A program made the translations under genes and the position numbers. From NCBI GenBank assembly GCA_963799045.1, contig CAWCVN010000001.1:1-64000 (forward strand): a stretch of DNA of 64,000 nucleotides. The letters run 5' to 3'. This document shows positions 43,187 to 53,391 of the stretch, one piece after another. The stretch comes from DASRSS01 sp963799045 (lineage in GTDB: Bacteria; Actinomycetota; Actinomycetes; Mycobacteriales; Jatrophihabitantaceae). How positions within the stretch are numbered: position 1 is the stretch's first letter; every line of letters begins with the position of its first letter. The notes under the pieces are model-generated. The model was given only the letters and a program-made list of their open reading frames with translations. It ran no database searches and was not told the origin of the DNA.

Positions 43187-43801
43187 TCAGTGCACGCGCA
43201 CGATCGACCGTGCGATGTCCTGATACCGCCGCAAGAACTCGTCCTCGGGCAGCTCACCGTCGGCCGTGTACCAGACAGCCACGCCCAGGCACAGTGACGT
43301 GATGGCCCGGCTGGCATCGCCCGGGTGCGCGGCCCGGAACTCGCCCGCCTCGACGCCGTCAGACACGATCACATCCAGCATCCGCTGCTGCTCGTCGCGC
43401 CGCGCGACGTAGCGGGCACGGTGCTCGGGGGTCAGGTTGCGCAGTTCGTTGGCCGAGAGCACCGCGCCCTTCTGTCGCTTCATGTGGAACAGCAGCAACG
43501 ATTCGACCAGCGCATCGAACTGGGCTTGTGGGCTGCCACCTGCCTCTTTGAGGGCGTACCGGCTGCGCTCGATCGATTCGTCGATGACCACCATCATCAG
43601 GTCGAACAGGATGTCTTGCTTGGAGCGGTAATGGTGGTAAATCCCCGGCACCGACAGGCCGGAACGCTCGGCCAACTGCCGTGTGGTCGTGCCGTGATAG
43701 CCCTTCTCCGCGAACGCGTCGAGAGCGGCCGCAAGGATGCGCGAGATCCGCTGTTCGGAGTAGGTGCGCCAGTTGCGGTAGTCGTCGGTCGGCTCGACCA
43801 C
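43187..43801 (-). CDS. TetR/AcrR-family regulator
   Basis: About 204 residues. The HTH domain is SRILAAALDAFAEKGYHGTT, then RQLAERSGLSVPGIYHHYRS, with an all-helical ligand domain after it. GTG 43801 is chosen because upstream codons (to 43,891 and beyond) encode the C-terminus of the acyl-CoA synthetase in the same frame. No stop separates them in this sequence. It lies last in the minus-strand metabolic cluster and is the likely repressor that binds the palindrome at 51,097-51,118, though this is inference. Confidence 0.85.
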   Translation of the reverse strand: MVEPTDDYRNWRTYSEQRISRILAAALDAFAEKGYHGTTTRQLAERSGLSVPGIYHHYRSKQDILFDLMMVVIDESIERSRYALKEAGGSPQAQFDALVESLLLFHMKRQKGAVLSANELRNLTPEHRARYVARRDEQQRMLDVIVSDGVEAGEFRAAHPGDASRAITSLCLGVAVWYTADGELPEDEFLRRYQDIARSIVRVH

Positions 43802-45820
43802 CTCTTGCGCCTCGAGGGCAGTGCGTTCCTCGGCGAAGTCGACGAACCACTGCAGGGCGTCCGCGTCGTCGACCGCGCTGCGACTGACCACCTCCGCGGT
43901 GCGCTGCCCGGCCAGCAGCCGCTTGATGGGTACCTCGAGCTTCTTGCCGGTCTTCGTGCGTGGAAGCGACGGGAACGAAGATCACTTCGTCGGGCACATG
44001 GCGTGGTGAGGTGCGCTCACGGAGCCGGTCGCGGATGCGCCGCCCGACGGGCTCGTAGTCCTCCGCCTCGAGCCGCCGCCGGACACGACGAACAGCGGCA
44101 TCCAGTAGCCCCCGTCGGGGCGCTCGACGCCCGACGACCAGGGAGTCGGCGACCTCGGGCATGGGACTCGACGGCGTCGTAGATCTCGGCACTGCCCAGC
44201 CGGACGCCGTTCCGGTTGAGGGTCGCGTCAGACCGCCCGTGGATGATGATCGTCCCGCGCTCGGTGAGAGTGATCGCGTCGCCGTGCCGCCACACACCGG
44301 GGAAGGTCGCGAAGTAGGTGGACTTGGAGTGCTCGCCGTCCGGGTCGTCCCAGAACCCGACGGGCATCGACGGCATCGGCTGCGGTGATCACCATCTCGC
44401 CCGGGCGTGCCCGGTCGGCACCGGGTCCCGCCGTCGTCCCACACCTCGAGCGAGACGCCCAGGGCGACGGCGCTGATCTCGCCGTCGTAGACCGGCAGCA
44501 TCGGGTTGCTCGAGACGAAGATTCCCACGACATCGGTGCCCGCCGCTCGTCGAGCCCGACCTGGACCTTCGGCGCTGACGTGCTCGCGAACCCAGGCATT
44601 GGCGGTTGCGGGCAGGATCGACCCGGTGACCGCCGACTGATCCGCAGGCGGGAGAGGTCAGGTCGCGGCCCGGCTCGCTTCCCGCCCGTTCGCAGGCCTT
44701 GAGGTAGCCGGGGCTGGTGCCGAAGACCGTCACGCCGTGATCGGCGACGATCTGCCACAGCCGGTCGGCTGATGGCTGGACGGGGTTGCCGTCGTAAAGC
44801 ACGATCGTCGCGCCGTGGAGCAGGCCGCAGACCTGCGCGTTCCACATCATCCAGTTCGGGCTCGTGAACCAGAAGAAGACGTCGTCATCGCGCAGGTCGA
44901 GGTGGAAGCCCGGGGAGGCGAGCTGCTCCAGCAGCGCGCCGCCGTGGCCGTGCACGATGCCCTTGGGCTTGCCGGTGGTGCCCGAGGTGAACAGCACCCA
45001 CAGTGGGTGGTCGAACGGCACCGGAACCGGGTCCGCGGCGGAGCTTCGCGCGGCACGCCTGGCTCCACTGCCGATGCACGTCGTCGTGTCCGGATTGCAG
45101 CGCCAGCCCGGCCGTCGCCGACCGCGATCGTGTGCGTCAGCGTGGGCAGCAGCCCGACGGAGCTCGCGGACCTCGTTGCGGCGGTCGTGGACGACCCCCT
45201 TGAAGTAGTAGCCGCCGCCGCAGACCAGCACCTGCGGGTCGAGCTGCGACAGCCGGTCGGCGGCCGACCGGGCGCGCCGAGGTCCAGGCCCGCCTGCCCC
45301 AGGTGGCTCCGATCCAGGCGGTGGCCAGGAAGCCGACGACGCCCTCGATCGAGTTCGGCAGGTAGGCGACGACCCGGTCGCCGGTCCGTACGCCGAGCGC
45401 GCGCAGCCGGCCGGCGACGCGCCCGACCTGGCCGGCGCAGCTCGCCGTGGGTGAGTCGAGGACGGTCCCGTCCTCGGCGACCATCATGACGGCGGCCCGC
45501 TCGGGTCGCGGCCGCACGCAGCGAGGTGCTCGGCGAAGTTGAGCTCGCGCCCCGGGGAACCAGTCCGTGTCCCGGCATCGTCGATCCGTCGCAGACCGCG
45601 TCGGGACCGGTCGGTGGAAGTGCGACGTCGAAGAACTCGGCGACCGCTCCCCAGAACTCCGCCGGGTGGCCCGAGGCCCACGCCTGGATCTCGGGAAGTC
45701 GGTGACGTCGGGAAGCGAGTGCGGCGCCGTGTCGCCTCGCAGCCAGCGGGCGAACTCGACGATGCGGATCGCCTGGACCTGCTCGCGCGTCGGGACCCAG
45801 GAGGGCTGACGGTCGACCAC
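43802..45820 (-). pseudogene. Acetoacetyl-CoA synthetase-like ligase, many frameshifts
   Basis: An AMP-forming acyl-CoA synthetase, about 670 codons, in pieces over three frames. From GTG 45820: MVDRQPSWVPTREQVQAIRI, QAWASGHPAEFWGAVAEFFD, RVVAYLPNSIEGVVGFLATA, the AMP-binding core LWVLFTSGTTGKPKGIVHGH, GLLHGATIVLYDGNP, DAITLTERGTIIIHGRSDAT, NRNGVRLGSAEIYDAVES, and the C-terminal lysine region RTKTGKKLEVPIKRLLAG then DADALQWFVDFAEE. The early ACAS_N-like domain and WFVDFA ending are typical of acetoacetyl-CoA synthetases. At least eight shifts occur. The last frame runs into the TetR gene without a stop. Confidence 0.8.
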
Positions 45821-45838
45821 GTCCGACGCCTCTCTGTG

Positions 45839-47111
45839 TCATCGTCCGACTACTCCTACCGACTCGGCCCACCGTTCCTGTGAATGCCACGCCGTCTGCC
45901 GCGGCCACAGCGAGCCGCGGGTGATGACGACGTCCATCGCCACGGCGATGATCGAGCACGCCGCCGGTCGCGAAGTTCTGGATCTCCGGCGAGACGCCCA
46001 GCAGCTGGACGCCGTTGTTGATCGACCCGATCACCAGAGCGCCCAACAGGGCAGACCACACCGTGCCCCGGCCGCCGAACAGGCTAGTCCCACCGACGAC
46101 CGCCGCGGCGATGGCGTTGAGCATCAGCGGGCCGCTCCCGGAGGAGTTCGACACCCCGAGCAGCCGGGCGGCGTCGATGACGCCCGGCGATCACCGCGCA
46201 GAGCGCCGAGGACGAGGAAGGAGTACATGACCATCGCGCGCCACGGGGATGCCGGCCCGCTGGGCCGCCTCGCGGTTGCCGCCGACGGCGTAGAGGTGGA
46301 CTCCGTAGCGGGTCTGCGTCGTCGCGTACGAGGCGCGCGACGAGCAGCGCGGCGAGGATGAGCACCGGGCAGCGGCAGGCCGCGCTGCGCGAGTGAGCAC
46401 CGGACGGCAGCGAAGACCGGCGATCGCCCGAGAGCACCGACCGGCGACGCACGGTGCCGGCATCCAGCGGCGGCGCCGGACCTCGTGCCGGAGCCGATCG
46501 CGGGGACCAGGAGCAACGCGTAGGCGAGCCAGCCGACGGATGCGACCACGGCGAAGCTCAGCGCCCGGCGGGCACGTGCGCGCTCGCGATCTTGGCGTAG
46601 TCGCGTCCGCCCGACGCTGACCGTGAACTCGGGCGGGAGCACGACCAGCAGCAGACCCTGGAAGACGACCATGCCGCCGAGCGTCACGATGAGCGAGGGC
46701 ACACCGAACACGACGATCGGGCCGCGAGAACCAGCATCGAGGCCACCCCGACGACGATGCCGGCGGCGAGTCCGGCGTACAGACTCCAGCCATGGTTCAC
46801 CACCAGGCTTGCCACGACGGTCGCGCGTACGCCTGACAGCGCGGCCGAGGACAGGTCGATCTCACCGACGAGCAGCACGAAGACGATGCCGAGCGCCAGG
46901 ATCGCCGTGGTGACGATCTGCAGCGCCAGGTTGGTGATGTTCTGGTAGCTGAGGTAGGCGGAGTTCTGCTAGTAGAAGACGGCCCAGATACCGGCCAGTA
47001 CGACGAGCACCGGCACGCTGTGCAGGCGCTCGTCGAACGAGCCGATGATCCTGCTGGAGCCGGCCGGGGTCCGCTCCGCGGCCGGGCGGGCACCGTCCGT
47101 GGCTCGGTCAC
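45839..47111 (-). pseudogene. XylH-like sugar ABC permease, broken frame
   Basis: A membrane component of a ribose/xylose-type importer. The N-terminal part is RIIGSFDERLHSVPVLVVLA then GIWAVFY, followed by an in-frame TAG (46,969-46,971). The frame then continues QNSAYLSYQNITNLALQIV and VFVLLVGEIDLSSAALSGVR. Later pieces are GVPSLIVTLGGMVVFQGLLL, NAIAAAVVGGTSLFGGRGTV and QLLGVSPEIQNFATG, ending at 45,839-45,841. Ten or so helices are expected. The exact N-terminus and its overlap with the ATPase gene are unclear. The nonsense codon and several shifts make it inactive as written. Confidence 0.72.
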
Positions 47112-47947
47112 CGCGACGCGGTCCGGTTGACGGGATCTTCGTGACTGTCCCTCGTGCGCGCCGGTGATCGCGCCGACGAGTTCGGTGGAGGAGTACTCGC
47201 CGCGCTCGAATTCGGCCACCTTGGTGCCGAGCCGGAGCACCACGACACGGTCGGCAACATGCTGGACGTCCTTCATGTCGTGCGAGATGACCAGCACGCC
47301 GCGGCGCTGGGCCTTGAGCCGGAGGACAGGTCGAGCACCTCCGTGCCGCTGGGAGACACCCAGCGCGGCCGTCGGCTCGTCGAGCATGACCAGACGGGGG
47401 TCGCGAGACCAGCGCGCGGCAGATGGCGATGCCCTGACGCTGGCCACCGGACATGGCGCCGACGGGTGCGGTGAACGAGCGAAGCTGCACCGACATGCCG
47501 TCGAGCACCTCGTGCGCGCGCCGCTCCATCGCCTGGCGGCGCAGCGGCCGTCCGCGCCACCAGGCGGCGGTGTGTTCGTGGCCGAGGAAGAGGTTCTTGA
47601 CCGCGTCGAGGTTGTCGCACAGCGACAGGTCCTGGTAGACGGTGTGGATACCTGCTGCCGCGCCGCGCGGGGGCTTTCGAGACGCACGGCTCGCCGTCGA
47701 CTGAGATCGTCCCGCCATCGGGCCGTTCCACCCCCGCGATGATCTTCACCAGGGTGGACTTGCCGGCGCCGTTGTCGCCGACCAAGGCCACGACCTCACC
47801 CTCGCGGAGTTCGAGGTCGACCGCATGCAGCGCACGGACACCGCCGAAGTGCTTGGAGATCGCGGTGAGCGCCAGCAGTGGGGGGGTGGATACGACAACG
47901 GGAGCGAACTGGCCGCTGCCGTTCGTGGCTGCGGGGTGATTTGACAT
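47112..47947 (-). pseudogene. Sugar ABC transporter ATP-binding protein, frameshifted
   Basis: A single ABC domain of the RbsA/XylG type. From ATG 47947: LLALTAISKHFGGVRALHAV, Walker A GDNGAGKSTLVKIIAGV. After a shift near 47,660 it reads GIHTVYQDLSLCDNLDAVKN and signature GAMSGGQRQGIAICRALV. A second shift near 47,400 gives LVMLDEPTAALGVSQ (Walker B), VLVISHDMKDVQHVADRVVV and a tail GEYSSTELVGAITGA. It powers the importer formed with the permease and binding-protein genes on either side. Its 3' border with the permease is approximate. Confidence 0.78.
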
Positions 47948-48033
47948 GGTGTTCCTTCGTTCCGGGAGCGGCCGCCCCGCCTCCGGCGCCGGGGGGCGCG
48001 ACGGGACGGCCGCTGCTACAGCCGGCGTGGGCG

Positions 48034-49196
48034 CTAGTTGCCGGCCTTCGACTTGCAGGTCGGCGTGCCTGCCGCCGGGCCGGTGCAGATCTGCTTCCAC
48101 GTGAAGATGCCGAGGTCGACGGCCTGCTGGACCACGGCTCCGGGATCCTTGCCCTTCTGCAGGTGGATCAGGGTCGAGCCGAGCTTGGCGGTGGGCACCT
48201 TGGCTCCGCCGTTGTCGACGACGTCCTTGACCAGGTCGGCCGGGGGGCTCTGGCCCTTGATCGCCGCAATAGTGATCTTGGCGGCTGCCTCGGCCTCGAC
48301 CGAGAAGGCCTTGAGCACGTCGTCTTGCTGGTCGCCGGTCAGCATGTACTGCAGCCCCGTCAGCTCCGGGTTCTGACCGCCGTAGACCGGGATCTTGAGG
48401 TTCGTGCTCTTGAGCGCGGCGATGATGCCGGCGGTGATGCCGTCGTAGAAGCCGAGGAACGCGTCCACCTTGTTCTGCGTCTTGGTCAGGCACTGCTCGG
48501 CCGCCGTCTGGCGCGTTGTTGGGCGCCCAGTCCTTGACGTAGTCCTCGCAGACGACCTTGATCGAGCCGTTGTCGATCAGCGGCTGCAACACCTGTTCTG
48601 GCCCTTGAGCATCTCCGTGGTGTAGACGTCGCCCTTGTTGCCGTACAGCCGTGCGACCTTGACCGGCTTCGGGCCGAGTGCACCGGAGGTGACCTGGGAG
48701 GCGAAGTACGTGCCCTGCAGCACGCCGACCGCGTTGGGATCGAAGATCACCTGGGCGTACATCGGCCCGTTGAGCGGCGGGTTCTCGTAGCCGATGACGG
48801 GCACCTTGGCGGTCTGTCGGCGGCCTGCAGGATGCTGGCGCTCGTGTTGGGGTCGGCCGCCACGATGACCAGGGCCTTGGCGCCCGCCGCGATTGCGGCG
48901 TTCGCCTGGGACAGCTGGGTCGCCGAGCTGCCGCCACCGTTGACGAACTTGACCTCGATGTTCGGATCGAGCGCCTGGATGGACTTCTGGAAGTCCGGGC
49001 CGTCCTGCTGGATGTAGCGGGTGGGCGTCGTGTTCGGTGCCATGAAGTAGACGAGCTTCTTGCCCGTGCCGGAGTTCGTTCCCTTGCTCGAGCTCGATCC
49101 GCCGCTGCTTCCGCACGCGGACAACACGAGCGCGCAACTGCCGACGAGTGCCACACTTCTCAGCACCGCGCGCAGTTTGTTGGTGGTGCGTGCCAT
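48034..49196 (-). pseudogene. Sugar ABC transporter substrate-binding lipoprotein (XylF-like), frameshifted
   Basis: The extracellular binding protein of the importer. The lipoprotein signal has ALVLSACGSS with Cys28, then a Ser/Gly linker. The mature protein follows the periplasmic-binding type I fold: KLVYFMAPNTTPTRYIQQDG, AAIAAGAKALVIVAADPNTS, KVPVIGYENPPLNG, VARLYGNKGDVYTTEMLKGQ, VDAFLGFYDGITAGIIAALK and KIPVYGGQNPELTGLQYMLT, the last resembling the xylose-binding XylF hinge. It ends KSKAGN at 48,034. Shifts occur near 48,820, 48,595 and 48,500. It is first of the three transporter genes. Confidence 0.8.
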
Positions 49197-49304
49197 TGCC
49201 TCTCCTTCGTCAACTTGTCAGGCCGTGATGCGTCGGTGGCTGCGGGCGTGCGGGCCCGGCCTCCTGCTACGGGGCTGGATAGATCTGCGGCAACTGCCGC
49301 GATC

Positions 49305-51077
49305 TCAGCGGGGGATTACTCCCTTCTGCTGCGCGACGATCTGCAGGGCGAGGTGCTTGGCGTAGATGCGCACCCACGCCAGCGGGCCGCCCATGAACCA
49401 GAAGCCGGGAACACCGGTGCGCCGGTACAGGCCGCCGATCTCGCCGTCTGGCCCGATACCGAGCACAGCCGGGCAGTTGTCGGCCACCTGGTCGCCGAAC
49501 AGCCGGCGCGCCGTCTCGCGCATGTTCTTGTAGCCGGTGGCGAGCACGACGAGGTCGGCTTCCAGTTCGGTACCGTTCTCGAGCCGGATGCCCGTCGGCG
49601 TGAATTCGGCCAGCCCGGAGCCCTGGACGAGGCGGATCTTGCGGTCGGCGATCAGGGCTGAGCAGCCGACGTCGATGTAGTAGCCGCCGCCCTTGGCCAG
49701 CGCGTAGCCCATCAGGCCCGTGCCGTCGGGTCCGTCGTTGCGCTTGAACCCGACGGCGTCCAGGGCCGCGAGCAGGTCGGCGTCCTTCGCGGCGGTCTGC
49801 TGGGTTCCCTCGACTGCGTACTCGAGAACCTGCGGCCACGGCGTTGCGCTGGCGAGCAGATCGGCGTACTCGGTCGGCGGCCCGTCCTCGACGAAGTTGG
49901 CCCCGAAGATGGCGGGGATGCCGTGCTCCTGGCTCATGATGTAGGTGGACGATCGCTGCACCATCGTCACGTCTGCGCCGGACTCGTAGAGGTCCTGCGC
50001 GATGTCATGAGCGCTGTTGCAGGCACCGATGACCACGGCCTTCTTCTGCCCAGTCGGCGCCGGAGGCGTGCTGGCTGGAGTGGTAGGAGACCCGTCGAAC
50101 GGTCTCACGGCCCGGGACGCCGGGCAGGTTCACCTCGGCTGCCGCGCCGGTCGCGAGGATGACGTCCCTCGGCCGGAGGACGCGTTCTCCGTCGGCGGGT
50201 GCGGACCTTGATGGTCCAGCGGCCCGTCGGCGGGGTCGTAGCCGTTGTCGTACATGTCCGCGCTGGTCCACACGTTGAGTTCCATCGCGTCGGCGTAGAA
50301 CTCGAACCAGTCGGCGATCTTGTCCTTCGGGGTGTAGACCGGCCACGACTTGGGGAAGGGCAGGTAGGGAAGGTGGTCGGCCCAGACCGGGTCGTGCAAG
50401 ACGAGTGAGTGGTAGCGCTTGCGCCAACCGTCGCCGACCCGATCACTCTTCTCGAGCACGAGCGTGTCGATGCCCATGAGCCGCAGGTTGGCCGCGACGG
50501 CAAGCCCGCCCTGCCCGGCGCCGATGACGACCACGTCCGGATCGCGGTCTGCATACGCCACCTCGGTGGCCCGCTGGTCCTTCCAGTTGCGCGCGGACGC
50601 GGCGCGCGGGCTGTGCCGGGGCCCCGTCGGGCGGCGGGCGCCGAGCGCGCGCTCGTATCCCCGGACGTCCTCCACGCCGGTCATCACCGTCGCGGCTCGC
50701 CATTGCCCGTCGACCTGGACCAGCTTCGCGACGCCCCGGCACCACGCCGTGGCCGTCTCGAAGGTGTAGAAGCCCTCGATGACGGTGACCTCGCCGCCCG
50801 ACACCGCCCGGGGGGCGAACTCGCTGACAGCGTCGAAGTTGTCCGCCGCCGCGGCTTCCAGGTGCCGCTCGAGCATTGCTTGGATCCCATCGGCGCCGTG
50901 GTAGGTGCCGAGGTCCCAGGTGACGGCCAGCAGGTCGCGCCAGTAGCAGTCGTCGGTGAGGGTGGCGACGACCTTGTCCACCGATCTCGATTCCATCGCC
51001 AGGGCGAACTGCCCGAGCCAAGTTCCGAACGCAGTCAGGGCCTGCGCTTCGGATGCTTCCGTCGTGGTCACGGCCAC
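49305..51077 (-). pseudogene. NTF2-fused flavin-containing monooxygenase, two frameshifts
   Basis: An FAD/NADPH monooxygenase of the Baeyer-Villiger/FMO group. The start is GTG 51077, supported by AAGGGAG at 51,084-51,090 on the minus strand. An NTF2/SnoaL-like domain comes first (WLGQFALAMESRSVDKVVAT to VMTGVEDV). The FAD fold follows, VVVIGAGQGGLAVAANLRLM then DRVGDGWRKRYHSLVLHDPV. After shifts near 50,205 and 50,100 the protein continues as ILATGAAAEVNLPGVPG and the NADPH fold KKAVVIGACNSAHDIAQDLY, ending QIVAQQKGVIPR. It likely oxidises a ketone or amine substrate. It leads the cluster with importer and acyl-CoA ligase. Confidence 0.82.
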
Positions 51078-51096
51078 CGTCGGCTCCCTTACCGTC

Positions 51097-51118
51097 CGAC
51101 CGAGCGATCGCTCGGTCG
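51097..51118. promoter_or_regulatory. Perfect 22-bp palindrome, probable TetR operator
   Basis: The palindrome is CGACCGAGCGA joined to TCGCTCGGTCG, without a gap. It lies 20 bases upstream of the monooxygenase GTG and contains the ACCGA-x-CG-x-TCGGT arrangement common to TetR-family operators. It overlaps where the promoter should be, so repression is expected. Confidence 0.75.
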
Positions 51119-51388
51119 CTGGCCGAGAGCGTGGCACAGATGTGGGTGGATGTAAATGAATCCCGGGATGGCCGGGCGCTATCTCCGGTTTTGCCCCACC
51201 GGTCGCCTCACCGGCCGCAGCATTTGTGAGCGGCGGGGTCGGCCGGCGCGCGGCGGCGCGGCGCGAAGGGAGCGCTGAGTGAGAAATGCTTCAACCGGCA
51301 TGAACAAGATCGTGATTTTCTTTCGCCCCGCGCCGAGCGACGATGGCCTTGTAGTACCAGGCCAAACGATCATGAGAAGGCCGTAACG

Positions 51389-51568
51389 ATGACAGCGATC
51401 CAACAACCGCACAAGCCACAGCACCCGTTCGCGGCGGCGAGCAACAAGTGGGCCTTCGCGCAGGCGTTCAGCACCATCAGCCCGATGCACCCCACGTCGA
51501 ATTCGGCTCACCCCGGACTGCACCGTCGCAAGCGGCGTTCCCACCCGCGTACCGACCGCGCCTGCTGA
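51389..51568 (+). CDS. Small 59-residue basic protein, unknown
   Basis: ATG 51389 follows GAGAAGG (about 8 bases away). The product begins MTAIQQPHKPQHPFAAASNK, continues WAFAQAFSTISPMHP and ends in a Lys/Arg-rich tail to a TGA at 51,566-51,568. No membrane segment is visible. The good ribosome site and coherent codon use in an otherwise gene-free gap (51,119-51,642) argue for a gene, but nothing is recognised. The flanking bases hold no other candidate. Confidence 0.5.
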   Translation: MTAIQQPHKPQHPFAAASNKWAFAQAFSTISPMHPTSNSAHPGLHRRKRRSHPRTDRAC

Positions 51569-51642
51569 TTCCCCCCGGTCCGACCGTGCGGCCGCGGTCG
51601 ATGAGTGCTGCTATTCGATGATCCCGCGCCACGCGGGTGGGG

Positions 51643-53391
51643 TCACGGCGTGACGGGCACGCTGGATTCGCCGAAGTCGATCAGCTTCGGCGGCTGCACG
51701 TCCGGCGAGGCGTTCCACATCTGGATCTTGTGCCCGTTGCAGGGCTCTATGATCAGCTTCGCCCACCCGTTCCAGGCGACGGCGCTGTCTTGAGACAGCG
51801 ACAGGCACAAGCCGCTCCCCACGCCGTCGGGCGGCGAGCTGCCGTCGCTGTTGACGACGGCGTACTTGTACTGGGTCCGCGGGCTACCGTCGTCGTTCGT
51901 CGGTCCGTACTGCGTCCAGGTCAGCCTCGACGGGTCGAGGTGCGTGGTGTCCTTGCACGAAACGACGGTCACGTATCCGGTGGGTGTTGATGGTGCGTAG
52001 AGGCAGTACGGCTGCGCCTTGTCCATTCCGCACGAGTTGGCGTTGTTGCCCTTGTTGTAGGTCACGAGGTGGTGGCCCACCATGGTGAACTGCTGGTTCC
52101 AGAGCACGGCGCACGAGCTCGGGTTCTGCTTGCACGGGAAGGCGATCAAGAAGTTGTTCCCCGCCGGCCAGGAGTCGGTACCTCCGGTTACATTCTGATT
52201 GGTGACGTCCATGCAGTAGGACGGGTTCTGGAAGTTGACGTACTGGTTGCTGCTTTGGCCAGCCATTCCCGAGCCGACGTCGGAGGACAGGACCCACGTC
52301 TGCTTGCTGTCATCAGAGCTAGTGCCGCACGCGGTCAGGACGAGATCGGTCCCGTCGACCGGAGACATGCACAGGTTGCTGAGCGCGCCGTTCGCCGCCG
52401 ACGTCGACAGCGCGGCCTCCAAGTCGCCGCTGTCGTTGATGCTCCACTGCTGGTGCCACGACGGGTGGCCGAGCTTCGAGCAGGGCTCCAGCACCACCGG
52501 AGCGCCGTTGTGGGGCGCGGGCGGGTTGCCGAGGGGCTGCACGTCGAGACACAAGCCGTTCGGCACGGTCGGGCTCACCGAGCTGACCAGCTGAATGCTC
52601 AAGTCGCTGCGGTACACCCACGCTTGCGACGGGTCGGCTGCGGACGGGTTCGCCGGGTCGTTCGAGGGCACGCACGGCTGGACGCCGACGTTGACGCCCG
52701 CGGCCTGGACCGGCCCGGCGTCCATGCACCGGTTGTCGTTGTTGTTGTTCCACAGGTGCATCGTCCCGCCGGCGATGTTCGCGTTCGTCGTCATGACGGT
52801 GTAGATGGCGCGCATCGTGCGGTTGCCGCGAGCGTCGATCCCCGTTGCGGTGATGACGGCCCAGCTCGGCACCTGCAGCGCCGTGCCGCTGTCGTTGCCC
52901 GGGGCGCCGGCCGGATAGTAGGTACCCGATCCGTTCGCGCAGAACATGCCGTGGCCCTGCCCGGTGACCGGGTTGTACCTGGCCAACCACGCGGCGGGCT
53001 GGTTGACCGGGTTCTGCGTGTAGTAGCCGATGCGCACGCGATAGCTCAGTTGACCGGCCGAGGCGTCGACGCTGCCGGTGAGCGGTGTCGTCGTGCACGG
53101 CAGCAGGCGCACGTCCCCGTTGCCGCTGTCGTCGGCTGCGGAGCGGATCAGCCCGAGCGCGACGTAGATGCCTGCCTCGGCGGCGTTCGTCTCGCGGGCG
53201 CGGGAGCCGTCGAACGTGCTCGTGCCGATCTGCACGATGATCAGTGGGGTCAGCATGGCGGCGATGCCCGAGCCGATGAGCCCGACCAGCAGGGCCATGG
53301 TCATCGAGCCCCGGTCGTCGCCGCGGGCGGGTCGCCGACCGGCGAGCCGCCCGCGTCCCCGAGCGGGTCGGTGTGTCCACAGTCTGGTCAT
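51643..53391 (-). CDS. Pilin-like anchored protein with ricin-type lectin repeats
   Basis: 582 residues from ATG 53391. After a basic start comes a pilin-like hydrophobic helix (MTMALLVGLIGSGIAAMLTP) and RETNAAEAGIYVALGLIRSA, as in PilX-type minor pilins. A beta-rich domain follows. The C-terminal ~370 residues contain ricin B-type beta-trefoil motifs: NNDNRCMDAGPVQAAGVNVG, NGLCLDVQPL with Q-x-W-like QQWSI, YCMDVTNQNVTGGTDSWPA and GLCLSLSQDSAVAWNGWA. It would display a sugar-binding head on the cell surface. It is last of three overlapping pilin-like genes (4-bp overlap, 53,388-53,391). Confidence 0.82.
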   Translation of the reverse strand: MTRLWTHRPARGRGRLAGRRPARGDDRGSMTMALLVGLIGSGIAAMLTPLIIVQIGTSTFDGSRARETNAAEAGIYVALGLIRSAADDSGNGDVRLLPCTTTPLTGSVDASAGQLSYRVRIGYYTQNPVNQPAAWLARYNPVTGQGHGMFCANGSGTYYPAGAPGNDSGTALQVPSWAVITATGIDARGNRTMRAIYTVMTTNANIAGGTMHLWNNNNDNRCMDAGPVQAAGVNVGVQPCVPSNDPANPSAADPSQAWVYRSDLSIQLVSSVSPTVPNGLCLDVQPLGNPPAPHNGAPVVLEPCSKLGHPSWHQQWSINDSGDLEAALSTSAANGALSNLCMSPVDGTDLVLTACGTSSDDSKQTWVLSSDVGSGMAGQSSNQYVNFQNPSYCMDVTNQNVTGGTDSWPAGNNFLIAFPCKQNPSSCAVLWNQQFTMVGHHLVTYNKGNNANSCGMDKAQPYCLYAPSTPTGYVTVVSCKDTTHLDPSRLTWTQYGPTNDDGSPRTQYKYAVVNSDGSSPPDGVGSGLCLSLSQDSAVAWNGWAKLIIEPCNGHKIQMWNASPDVQPPKLIDFGESSVPVTP

